In this document: positions 1-7,353 of the stretch, piece by piece
Numbering within the stretch: the first letter of the stretch is position 1
Layout of the letters: the number at the start of each line of letters is the position of its first letter
Source of the DNA: Streptomonospora alba
GTDB taxonomy: Bacteria; Actinomycetota; Actinomycetes; Streptosporangiales; Streptosporangiaceae
Direction: 5' to 3'
DNA length: 64,000 nucleotides
NCBI RefSeq assembly: GCF_000826685.1
Contig: NZ_JROO01000026.1
Location: 1 to 64,000 of the forward strand
The notes under the pieces: model-generated
The model's input: the letters and a program-made list of their open reading frames with translations, nothing else
What the model was told of the DNA's origin: nothing
Database searches by the model: none
Translations under genes and position numbers: made by a program

Positions 1-66
1 GCCGCCGGCGTCAAGGTCGGCAAAACCCCCACCGAGACGGCCGAGATCGCCCGAGCGCTCTGTTAA
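1..66 (+). CDS. C-terminal end of a succinate-CoA ligase alpha-like protein (5' part outside window)
   Basis: The last 21 codons of a gene entering from the left are visible, ending in TAA at 64-66. The reading GVKVGKTPTETAEIARAL matches the usual tail of succinyl-CoA synthetase alpha subunits, which carry GVxVGxTPxETAxL near the end. The enzyme family makes acyl-CoA from a carboxylic acid and a nucleoside triphosphate; succinate, malate and related acids are known substrates. With so little sequence the substrate cannot be read. The next gene, an aldehyde dehydrogenase, starts 160 bases downstream on the same strand and may be co-transcribed. Confidence 0.55.
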   Translation, partial: AAGVKVGKTPTETAEIARALC

Positions 67-226
67 CTATCGCCGCTCGCGACGGACTGTGAAGAGTCGC
101 CGAAGCGGACGCGCCGCGGCCGTGGCCGCGGATCCGGAGTCAGGGGAGTGTTGAGAGCGCCGGCGGCCGGGATCGGCCGCCGGCCGCTCAGCATCGGCCC
201 AGCACCGCAACCACCAGGGGAATCGA

Positions 227-1774
227 ATGACCCTCATGCTCAAGCCCGGAACCGAATGGACCACCCTGTACCAGCGCTGCCGCGAGATCGCCCCCGAGGC
301 GTTCGCGGCCGATCGGGTGCACAACCACTGGGGCGGCCGCTGGCGCGCCGACGGTGAACCGCGCCTGGCGGTCTCGCCCGTCGACGGCACCGAGATCGCC
401 GGCCCGCCCATGATCGACGCCGACACCGCCGAGGCCGCGGTGCGCGCGGCGGCCGACCAGCACCGCACCTGGCGGGTCACCCCGCTTGAGGAGCGCCGCG
501 CGCGGGTGCGCGCCACCGTCGAGGCCTGGGGCGAGCACCGCGACACGCTCGCGCTCGCGCTGGTCTGGGAGATCGGCAAGTCCTGGAAGCTGGCCCGCCA
601 GGACGTCGACCGCGCGATCTCGGGCTCCGAATGGTACGTGGAGCAGATCGAGGACATGATGGAGGGCCGCGCCCCGCTGGAGGGGCCGGTCAGCAACATC
701 GCCAGCTGGAACTACCCGATGAGCGTGCTGGCCCACGCCATGTGCGTGCAGGCGCTGGCCGGCAACGCCGCCATCGCCAAGACCCCCACCGACGGCGGCC
801 TGGTGTGCCTGACCCTGGCCGTGGCCCTGGCCGCGCGCGAAGGACTGCCCTTCACGCTGGTCAGCGGCGGTGGGCGGAACCTGTCGCCGGTGCTGGTGCG
901 CTCGCCGGAGATCGGCTGCGTGTCCTTCGTCGGCGGCCGCGACACCGGCGGCCAGGTCGCCACCGACCTCGCCGACCTCGGCAAGCCGCACATCCTGGAG
1001 CAGGAGGGGCTCAACTGCTGGGGCGTGTGGGAGTACAGCGACTGGGAGACCTTCGCCGGCCAGGTCCGCAAGACCTTCGACTACGCCAAGCAGCGCTGCA
1101 CCGCCTACCCCCGCTTCGTCGTGCAGCGCTCCCTGTTCGACAGGTTCCTCGGCGCCTACCTGCCGGCGGTGGACTCGGTGCGCTTCGGCCACCCGCTCGC
1201 CGTCTCCTCGCCTGAGGACGACCTGCCCGAACTCGACTTCGGCCCGCTGATCAACGCGGCCAAGGCCAAGGACCTCACCGCCCAGGTGAGCGACGCCATC
1301 GCCGGCGGGGCGGTGCCGCTCTACCGCGGCTCCGTGGACGACGCCCACCTGCTGCCGGGCCAGAACACCGACGCCTACGTCGCACCGGTGTCCCTGCTGG
1401 AGCCGCCGCGCTCCTCCCCGCTGTTCCACGCCGAGCCCTTCGGCCCGGCCGACTCCATCGTGCTCGTCGACACCGAGGCCGAACTGCTGGCGGCCATGAA
1501 CGCCAGCAACGGCGCCCTGGTCTCGACGATCTCCACCGACGACCCCGACCTGGGGGCGCGGCTGGCCGAGGAGGTGCGCGCCTTCAAGGTCGGCATCAAC
1601 CGGCCGCGCTCGCGCGGCGACCGCGACGAGATGTTCGGCGGCTGGGGAGCGTCCTGGCGCGGCGCCTTCGTGGGCGGCAAGCTCCTGGTCCACGCGGTCA
1701 CCCGCGGCCCGGCCGACGAGCGCCTGCCCGGCAACTTCCCCGACTACACCTACGTCCCCAAGGAGCACGGCTGA
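227..1774 (+). CDS. Aldehyde dehydrogenase superfamily protein, atypical active-site motif
   Basis: This 515-residue protein has the ALDH fold signatures: SWNYPM near residue 165 (cofactor-binding strand), a Gly-rich FVGGRDTGG segment, a candidate catalytic Cys291 in KQRCTAYPR and a candidate general base Glu258 in LEQEGLN. The usual LELGGK context of the Glu is altered, so it lies outside the common aldehyde dehydrogenase groups. It should oxidise an aldehyde, or act on an acyl-CoA, with NAD(P). The start ATG follows AGGGGAA; a second ATG lies three codons later. It sits behind a CoA-ligase alpha-like gene and upstream of a formate dehydrogenase region, which hints at C1 or C2 acid metabolism, but the substrate is unknown. 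A strong hairpin follows the stop. Confidence 0.8.
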   Translation: MTLMLKPGTEWTTLYQRCREIAPEAFAADRVHNHWGGRWRADGEPRLAVSPVDGTEIAGPPMIDADTAEAAVRAAADQHRTWRVTPLEERRARVRATVEAWGEHRDTLALALVWEIGKSWKLARQDVDRAISGSEWYVEQIEDMMEGRAPLEGPVSNIASWNYPMSVLAHAMCVQALAGNAAIAKTPTDGGLVCLTLAVALAAREGLPFTLVSGGGRNLSPVLVRSPEIGCVSFVGGRDTGGQVATDLADLGKPHILEQEGLNCWGVWEYSDWETFAGQVRKTFDYAKQRCTAYPRFVVQRSLFDRFLGAYLPAVDSVRFGHPLAVSSPEDDLPELDFGPLINAAKAKDLTAQVSDAIAGGAVPLYRGSVDDAHLLPGQNTDAYVAPVSLLEPPRSSPLFHAEPFGPADSIVLVDTEAELLAAMNASNGALVSTISTDDPDLGARLAEEVRAFKVGINRPRSRGDRDEMFGGWGASWRGAFVGGKLLVHAVTRGPADERLPGNFPDYTYVPKEHG

Positions 1775-1787
1775 TGTGAGCCGGCCC

Positions 1788-1825
1788 GGCCGCGCCGGTG
1801 CCCCGAGACGGGCGCCGGCGCGGCC
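1788..1825. terminator. Hairpin terminator after the aldehyde dehydrogenase
   Basis: A 16-bp inverted repeat (1788-1803 with 1810-1825) pairs fully apart from one G-U, with a six-base loop. It begins 13 bases after the ALDH stop. It lacks a long U tract, as is common in high-GC actinobacteria. Confidence 0.7.
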
Positions 1826-1982
1826 TCCGGGCGGCTCTCCGGCCGCGAGCCCCGGCGGTCGTAGGCGCGCCCCGCCCGTTCAGCCGCCGAGTACGCGGCC
1901 GACACCGGGGACAGGGCGGATCCCGCGGGCCCGGAGGACGGCGCGCAGCCTCCGCCGCCCGACCGACCGCGCTGCGCCGCCG

Positions 1983-2081
1983 GCGTCGGGCGCCGTCGCT
2001 GCCGATCGGCATGGTGCTGGAGGGGCAGGTGGCGATGGAGACGGCTTCCGTCGGAATCCGCGCTCGGCAGCCGGCCGTCCA
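1983..2081 (+). pseudogene. Decayed partial duplicate of the neighbouring HhH-GPD gene
   Basis: This stretch, just upstream of the HhH-GPD gene, repeats two of its internal segments. Bases 2025-2040 are identical to 2252-2267 (16 of 16), within a wider match of 1983-2054 to about 2208-2281. Bases 2063-2081 are identical to 2368-2386 (19 of 19). The offset changes from 227 to 305, so the copy has lost about 78 bases between the two blocks. The encoded pieces read PIGMVLEGQVAMET and RQPAVHR, against LIGMLLDQQVAMEV and RQPAVHR in the intact gene. No complete domain or own start remains, so it is read as a relic of a tandem duplication. Confidence 0.7.
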
Positions 2082-2159
2082 TCGGCCCTGCACGGCTTCC
2101 CTGCGACCGCACGGCGGCGGGACGTGCCGTCGGGGCCCTCCCCTGGGACAATGGCGGCC

Positions 2160-2741
2160 ATGAGCTCGTTGCACCTCGTCCAGGAACCTGAAGCCGACGC
2201 GCTGCTGGCGTCGGATCCGCTGGCGCTGCTGATCGGCATGCTGCTGGATCAGCAGGTGGCGATGGAGGTGGCCTTCGCCGGGCCGAAGAAGATCTCCGAC
2301 CGGATGGGCGGCCTCGACGCCCGCACCATCGCCGCCACCGATCCGGAGGAGTTCGCCGAGGTCTGCTCTCGGCAGCCGGCCGTCCACCGCTTCCCCGGCT
2401 CGATGGCGGGCCGCATCCAGACGCTGTGCGGCTACCTCGTCGAGCACTACGGCGGCGACGCCGCCGCGCTGTGGACCTCGGGAGAGCCCGACGGACGCGA
2501 GGTCCTCAAGCGGCTCAAAGCGCTGCCGGGCTACGGAGACCAGAAGGCGCGGATCTTCCTGGCGCTGCTGGGCAAGCAGTTCGGGCTGCAGGCGCCGGGC
2601 TGGCGCGAGGCGGCCGGCGCCTACGGCGAACAGGACGCGCGCCGCTCCATCGCCGACGTGGTCGACGAGCAGACCCTGGCCGAGGTCCGTGCCTTCAAAA
2701 AGAGCGAGAAGGCGGCGAAGAAGGCGGCGAAACCGCAGTAG
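2160..2741 (+). CDS. HhH-GPD family base-excision-repair-like protein
   Basis: This 193-residue protein carries a helix-hairpin-helix-like segment around residues 110-135 (LKRLKALPGYGDQKARIFLALLG), typical of the HhH-GPD DNA glycosylase superfamily. The N-terminal part (LLIGMLLDQQVAMEVAFAG) matches the small actinobacterial branch of about 190-200 residues. Known HhH-GPD enzymes excise damaged bases; this short branch usually lacks the Fe-S cluster loop, and none is visible here. The C-terminus is a Lys/Ala-rich tail (KKSEKAAKKAAK) that could touch nucleic acid. ATG codons at 2151 and 2160 are both possible; 2160 gives the family's usual N-terminus. It is transcribed towards fdhD, with a hairpin between them. 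Confidence 0.75.
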   Translation: MSSLHLVQEPEADALLASDPLALLIGMLLDQQVAMEVAFAGPKKISDRMGGLDARTIAATDPEEFAEVCSRQPAVHRFPGSMAGRIQTLCGYLVEHYGGDAAALWTSGEPDGREVLKRLKALPGYGDQKARIFLALLGKQFGLQAPGWREAAGAYGEQDARRSIADVVDEQTLAEVRAFKKSEKAAKKAAKPQ

Positions 2742-2850
2742 CGGTGCCTCGGGCGCGCGGGCGCCGCGGAGCTCGACCGCATCGGCGCCGACCGGCCGCC
2801 CCGGCAGCGGCGTCCGGGTGGAACGGCGCGCCGGGGCCCGGACCGGTGGG

Positions 2851-2892
2851 CACCGCGCCCGGGGGCAGGCCGATGCCCGCCCCCGGGCGGTG
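2851..2892. terminator. Bidirectional hairpin between HhH-GPD gene and fdhD
   Basis: Bases 2851-2866 pair with 2879-2892 with a two-base bulge, giving a very GC-rich stem and a 12-base loop. It lies between two convergent genes and could end transcription from both sides. Confidence 0.6.
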
Positions 2893-2970
2893 CGAGGAAT
2901 GTCGGGACCGGCCGGCGCAGGGGGCTGGTGCACGCCGGCCGGTCTCGCGCCTACCGGCCCGGTCGGCAGA

Positions 2971-3831
2971 TCACCCTGGGGCCGCCATCGGCGTCGTGGA
3001 CGCCGTCTCCAGGGTGACCCGTTGCCGGCCGGCGTAGACGTTCATGGAGGCGCCGCGCAGGAACCCGACCAGGCTCAGCCCCGAGTCGGCGGCCAGTTCC
3101 ACGGCCAGCGACGAGGGCGCGGAGACCGCGGCCAGCATCGGGATTCCCGCCATCAGCGCCTTCTGCGCGAGTTCGAAGGAGGCCCGCCCCGAAACCATCA
3201 GCGCGCTGCCGCGCAGCGGAAGCCGGCGCTCGCGCAGGGCCCAGCCCACGAGCTTGTCGACGGCGTTGTGCCTGCCGACGTCCTCGCGCACGGCGAGCAG
3301 CTCCCCCTCGGGAGTGAACAAGCCGGCGGCGTGCAGCCCGCCGGTGCGGTCGAAGACCCGCTGGGCCTCGCGCAGGCGGTCGGGCATCTGCGACAGGACC
3401 GCGACGGCGAAGTCCGCCTCGTCGTCGGCGACCGACCAGTGGGCGACGGTGGAGACCGCCTCCAGGCTGGCCTTGCCGCACACGCCGCAGGAGGAGGTGG
3501 TGTAGAAGTTGCGCTCCAGCGACGCCTCGGGCACCGGGACTCCGGGCGCCAGCACGACGTCGAGGACGTTGTAGGTGTTGGAGCCGTCGTCGGTGGCTCC
3601 GGCGCAGTAGCGGATGGTCGAGATCTGGTCGGGCTCGGTGATGACGCCCTCGCTCACCAGGAATCCCGCCGCCAGGTCGAAGTCGTGGCCCGGAGTGCGC
3701 ATCGTTACCGTGAGAGCCCGGCCGTTCATCCGGATCTCCAGCGGCTCCTCGGCGACCAGGGTGTCGGCGCGCTCGTCCGCCACGCCGTCCCGGATGCGCA
3801 GGATCCGCTCGCGGACCGTGACCCGTCCCAT
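2971..3831 (-). CDS. fdhD: FdhD, sulfurtransferase needed for formate dehydrogenase activity
   Basis: The 286-residue product matches FdhD throughout: EEPLEIRMNG near residue 28, GHDFDLAAGFL near 48-58, the Cys115-Gly-Val-Cys118 pair that relays sulfur from a cysteine desulfurase, and the DVGRHNAVDKLVGWAL segment. FdhD delivers sulfur to the bis-MGD cofactor, without which formate dehydrogenase is inactive; it acts in the cytoplasm. The ATG at 3831 is chosen because AAAGGGG lies a short distance upstream; an in-frame start 48 bases earlier lacks such a site. It is the downstream member of the minus-strand formate dehydrogenase genes, separated from the ferredoxin-type subunit by a hairpin. 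Confidence 0.93.
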   Translation of the reverse strand: MGRVTVRERILRIRDGVADERADTLVAEEPLEIRMNGRALTVTMRTPGHDFDLAAGFLVSEGVITEPDQISTIRYCAGATDDGSNTYNVLDVVLAPGVPVPEASLERNFYTTSSCGVCGKASLEAVSTVAHWSVADDEADFAVAVLSQMPDRLREAQRVFDRTGGLHAAGLFTPEGELLAVREDVGRHNAVDKLVGWALRERRLPLRGSALMVSGRASFELAQKALMAGIPMLAAVSAPSSLAVELAADSGLSLVGFLRGASMNVYAGRQRVTLETASTTPMAAPG

Positions 3832-3968
3832 GGCACTGCCCCTTTCCGGAAGCCCTCGGGCTTCCTGTGCCCGGCGCACTGTCGGTGCGGCCGGACGCGG
3901 GAGGTCTTCCCGCTGCGGCCGGTCTTCAGTCTGCGAACCGCCGTCCGACCGCGCCCAGGCTGACCGCG

Positions 3969-3990
3969 GCGGCCCCCGGGCGGGGGCCGC
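3969..3990 (-). terminator. Hairpin between the Fe-S subunit gene and fdhD
   Basis: A nine-base stem (3969-3977 with 3982-3990) with a GGGC loop sits seven bases beyond the stop of the Fe-S subunit gene. It may terminate, or reduce read-through into fdhD. Confidence 0.55.
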
Positions 3991-3996
3991 ACGGCG

Positions 3997-4938
3997 TCAG
4001 TCGTGGCGTCTCTGCTGCACGTGCTGGTAGCCGAACCGCCCCTTGATGCACAGGTTTCCGTGCGTCACGGGATTGTCGTGCGGTGAGGTGACCTTCACTA
4101 TCTCGTTCTCCTGCACGTGGAGGGTGACGTTGCAGCCGACCCCGCAGTAGGTGCAGATTGTGGTGGTCTGGGACTGGTTCTCCTCGTCCCAGGTACCCTC
4201 CTGGCGCATCTCGTACTCGCTGCGGAACATCAGCGCCCCGGTCGGGCAGACCTCGATGCAGTTGCCGCAGTAGACGCAGGCGGAGTCGGGCAGCGCCAGG
4301 TCGTGCTCGGTGGAGACCCCCGCGTCGAACCCGCGGCCGGCGATGCCGATGGCGAAGGTGTTCTGCCACTGCTCGCCGCAGGCGTCGACGCACTTGTAGC
4401 ACATGATGCACTTGCCGTAGTCGCGCACGTAGAGATCGTTGTCGATCTTGGTGGGCTGCTCGACGGTCTCGGCCGCCATGCCGTCGCCGACCGTGTGCTC
4501 CCCGGCGCGCCGGGCCTCGCGCTCGCCCATGGGCGCGGGTTCGGCCCGGGGGCCGAACCGCTCGGGCCGTGCGTCGTAGCGCTCGTTCCACTCGGGGATG
4601 CCGGGCGTGGTGGACAGGTCCACCGAGGAGCCCAGCAGCTCCAGCACCATCTTGCGGCTGTGGCGGACGCGCTCGGAGTCGGTGGCCACCGACATGGAGT
4701 CCTCGACCTTGCGCGAGCAGGCGGGGACGAGCGTGCGCGCGCCCTCGACCTCCACCACACACACCCGGCAGGCGTTGCGCGGGGTGAGGGTGTCGCCGTA
4801 GCACAGCGTCGGCACGTCGGTGCCGACTTCTTCGCAGGCGTCCAGGATGGTCGAGCCCTCGGGCACGCGCACCACCTGGCCGTCGACGGTGGCCTCGACC
4901 AGGCGGCGAGGCGCCCCAATAGCAACCGGTGTGCTCAC
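3997..4938 (-). CDS. Formate dehydrogenase N-terminal module: 2Fe-2S plus 4Fe-4S plus Mo-enzyme 4Fe-4S domain only
   Basis: This 313-residue protein equals the N-terminal third of a FdsA-type formate dehydrogenase alpha subunit. It has a [2Fe-2S] ferredoxin domain (Cys46, 57, 60, 74), two [4Fe-4S] clusters (Cys177/180/183/187 and Cys221/224/227/231), and the cluster motif that opens Mo-bisMGD enzymes (Cys262/265/269/297). It stops about a dozen residues after the last motif. The rest of the catalytic subunit is a separate gene at 7354-9324. It should carry electrons from the Mo site to the NAD module. The GTG start has a near-perfect AAGGAGG site that overlaps the end of the preceding gene, so the two are probably translated together. 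The split is unusual and is reported as a finding. Confidence 0.88.
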   Translation of the reverse strand: MSTPVAIGAPRRLVEATVDGQVVRVPEGSTILDACEEVGTDVPTLCYGDTLTPRNACRVCVVEVEGARTLVPACSRKVEDSMSVATDSERVRHSRKMVLELLGSSVDLSTTPGIPEWNERYDARPERFGPRAEPAPMGEREARRAGEHTVGDGMAAETVEQPTKIDNDLYVRDYGKCIMCYKCVDACGEQWQNTFAIGIAGRGFDAGVSTEHDLALPDSACVYCGNCIEVCPTGALMFRSEYEMRQEGTWDEENQSQTTTICTYCGVGCNVTLHVQENEIVKVTSPHDNPVTHGNLCIKGRFGYQHVQQRRHD

Positions 4939-4947
4939 CGGACCTCC

Positions 4948-6948
4948 TTAAAGGGTTGGTTCCTCCTGCGGGCCGAACGCGCCCAGCCGGTCGATCGCCG
5001 ACTCCACCGCGTTCCACGCGGTCTGGCCCAGCCCGCAGATCGAGGCGTCGCGCATCGCGTCGCCCACCTCGCGCAGCAGCGCCAGGTCGGTGCGGCGCGC
5101 CCCCGTTCCCTGCGAGAGCCGCACCAGCGCCTCCTCCTGGCGGACGGTGCCGACCCGGCAGGGCACGCACTGGCCGCAGGACTCGTCGCGGAAGAACGCC
5201 GCGATGCGCACGAGGATCGCGGTGAGGTCGACGCTTTCGTCGAGAACGAGGATGACGCCCGAGCCGAGGGTGGCCCCGGCGTCGCGTGCGCCCTCGAAGG
5301 TCAGCGGGATGTCGAGTTCGTCGCCGCGGACGAACCCGCCGGCGGCGCCGCCCAGCAGCACCGCCCGCGGCACGCGCTCCCGTCCGTCGGAACCGGTTCC
5401 CACCCCGCCGCACATCTCCATCAGCTCGCGCAGGTCGGCGCCGAAGGGGACCTCGTAGACGCCGGGGCGCTCGACCGCGCCGGAGACGCAGAACAGCTTG
5501 GGGCCGGTGGAGCGGCCGGTGCCGATGGACGCGTAGGCGGGTCCGCCCTGCAGCACGATCGGCAGCACGTTGACGAGGGTCTCGACGTTGTTGATGGCGG
5601 TGGGCTTGCCGAAGACGCCGCGCTCGACGGGGAAGGGCGGTTTGCTGCGGGGCTCGCCGCGCAGCCCTTCGATCGAGTTGAAGATCGCGGTCTCCTCGCC
5701 GCAGATGTAGGCGCCGGCGCCGCGGCGGATCTCGATGTCGAAGTCGAACCCGGTGCCGAGGATGTCGGTGCCCAGCAGGTTGCGCGCCCGGGCCAGCTCG
5801 ATCGCGTTCTCCAGCAGCCACAGCGCCCGCGGGTATTCGCCGCGGATGTAGATGTAGCCCATGGCGGCGTTGTTGGCGTAGCCGGCGATGGTCAGCGCCT
5901 CGATCACCGAGAACGGGTCGCCCTCCATGAGGACCCGGTCCTTGAAGGTGCCGGGCTCGCTCTCGTCGGCGTTGCAGATGACATAGCGCGGAGTCTCGGG
6001 CCGCTTGGCGGTGCCGTCCCATTTGCGCCCGGTGGGGAACGCGGCGCCGCCGCGTCCCACCAGTCCCGAATCGGAGACCTCGCGGATGACGCCGGCGGAG
6101 CCCAGCCGCAGCGCCTCGCGCAGCGCGGCGTAGCCGCCGTTGGCGCGGTAGTCGTCCAGGCTGGTGGGGTCGACCACGCCGATGCGGCGCAGCAGGACGA
6201 GGTCGGGGTCGCCGGCTTGGGGGACCGCCGCGTGCGGCGGCGGTTCGGGTGCGGGACCGGGCAGCGTCTCGGGGGAGAAGGTGGTGCGGCGCTGCGGGCG
6301 GTCCCCGTCGAGCGAGGGCCCGTGGCCGTTGCCCGAAGCGCCGTGTCCGTTGGCCGATGCGGCCGCGGATGCCTCCGCGGCGGGTACTTCACCGGGTGCG
6401 GGGACGATGTCGTCGACGTTCGCCGGCGCGGCCACGCTGTAGCGGGGCGGGTCGCCCGCCTGCAGCGACACCGCGGCGGGTGCCCGTTCGCACAGGCCCA
6501 GGCACGGGCTCTCGTGCCAGGTGAACTCGCCGTCCTCGCTCCCCGGCTCGCCCACGCGCTCGGTCAGCTGCGCGCAGAGGCTCGCGGAGTCCTTGGCCGC
6601 GCAGGCGATGTCGGTGCACACGTGCACGACCCGGCGCGGGCGCTGTTTGAGCGAGAACATGGCGTAGAAGGTCGCCACGCCGTAGGCCTCGGCCGGCGGG
6701 ATCGTCAGCCGGCGGCAGATGTAGTCGAGCGCGGCCTGGCTGATCCAGCCCACGCGGTCGTTGACGGCATGCAGTGCCGGAAGCAGCAGGTCGCGCCTGC
6801 CGCGGGCGACGTGGCCGCCCTCGGCGAAGCGCAGATCGGAAGCCTGGCGCGTGCCGCCGTCCCATCCCGAATCGGGCGGGCCCAGGACAGCGTCCACGGC
6901 CTCGCGCTCGGCGTCCTCCGGAACTGCGTCCAGGAAGTGCAGGTCCAC
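4948..6948 (-). CDS. NAD-reducing module of formate dehydrogenase, NuoE-NuoF (FdsG-FdsB) fusion
   Basis: One polypeptide of about 666 residues joins two diaphorase parts. Residues ~50-170 are NuoE/FdsG-like with a [2Fe-2S] site (Cys111, 116, 149, 153). A Gly/Ala/His-rich linker follows (~185-230). Residues ~245-660 are NuoF/FdsB-like with the FMN/NADH motifs GRGGAAFPTG and CNADESEPGTF and a [4Fe-4S] site (Cys591, 594, 597, 638). It should pass electrons from formate to NAD+ in the cytoplasm. A GTG at 6960 is in frame, but AGGTGA is ideally spaced for the GTG at 6948. A GntR-type site lies just upstream and the Fe-S subunit gene follows after nine bases. Confidence 0.9.
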   Translation of the reverse strand: MDLHFLDAVPEDAEREAVDAVLGPPDSGWDGGTRQASDLRFAEGGHVARGRRDLLLPALHAVNDRVGWISQAALDYICRRLTIPPAEAYGVATFYAMFSLKQRPRRVVHVCTDIACAAKDSASLCAQLTERVGEPGSEDGEFTWHESPCLGLCERAPAAVSLQAGDPPRYSVAAPANVDDIVPAPGEVPAAEASAAASANGHGASGNGHGPSLDGDRPQRRTTFSPETLPGPAPEPPPHAAVPQAGDPDLVLLRRIGVVDPTSLDDYRANGGYAALREALRLGSAGVIREVSDSGLVGRGGAAFPTGRKWDGTAKRPETPRYVICNADESEPGTFKDRVLMEGDPFSVIEALTIAGYANNAAMGYIYIRGEYPRALWLLENAIELARARNLLGTDILGTGFDFDIEIRRGAGAYICGEETAIFNSIEGLRGEPRSKPPFPVERGVFGKPTAINNVETLVNVLPIVLQGGPAYASIGTGRSTGPKLFCVSGAVERPGVYEVPFGADLRELMEMCGGVGTGSDGRERVPRAVLLGGAAGGFVRGDELDIPLTFEGARDAGATLGSGVILVLDESVDLTAILVRIAAFFRDESCGQCVPCRVGTVRQEEALVRLSQGTGARRTDLALLREVGDAMRDASICGLGQTAWNAVESAIDRLGAFGPQEEPTL

Positions 6949-6993
6949 GTCCCCGGTCACCTCGAATCAAATGTAAGCCAGGTCACAGACTTT

Positions 6994-7013
6994 GTATACG
7001 GGCTACAGTATGC
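6994..7013. promoter_or_regulatory. Candidate GntR operator upstream of the NuoEF-fusion gene
   Basis: GGCTACAGTATGC at 7001-7013 shares CTACAGTATGC with the site before the catalytic subunit gene, and GTATAC lies directly to its left at 6994-6999. It is 46-65 bases upstream of the start. The motif recurs four times, each time before a gene of this cluster. Confidence 0.6.
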
Positions 7014-7353
7014 TTAATACCCGCCGTGGGCAACCCCCGCTCGCCCCCGTCTTCGGGCGCTGTCCTGCAGGTGCGTGCCCACGGCCATGCCCGCTGCGGT
7101 CGGCGCGCACCCGTGGTGCGCGCCGACCCGGCGGCCTCCGCCCGGGCGCAGTTCGGGCGGAGGCCGCCTCGCTACGCGCCGGAAGCGGAACGCTCGTGCC
7201 GCACGGCCGAGAACGCCCGGCCGCCGCGGCCGGCACGCACCGCTGCCCGCCGCGTACCCGCGGCCCGCGCCCCGGGTGCCGGGTGGCGAACAGAGCACCC
7301 GGGGCCGGAGCCGGGACCGCAGGGGTCCCGGCCGCGGGCCGCGGCGGTCGCGG
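7014..7353. other. Intergenic leader between formate dehydrogenase subunit genes
   Basis: This stretch separates the stop of the catalytic subunit gene (7354) from the start region of the NuoEF fusion. It contains a strong hairpin next to the catalytic gene and a GntR-type site near the fusion gene. I see no convincing gene; the open frames here are GC-bias shadows. Confidence 0.5.
7270..7304 (-). terminator. Hairpin after the formate dehydrogenase catalytic gene
   Basis: CCCCGGGTGC at 7270-7279 pairs perfectly with 7295-7304 across a 15-base loop, 50 bases past the stop of the minus-strand gene. It suggests that the catalytic gene and the NuoEF fusion are separate transcripts. Confidence 0.55.

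Noticed and set aside
4117-7017. A plus-strand open frame of 966 codons over the formate dehydrogenase genes
   Set aside because: It is composed of Gly/Ala/His/Gln/Val-rich low-complexity text typical of antisense reading; the minus-strand genes carry full motif sets.
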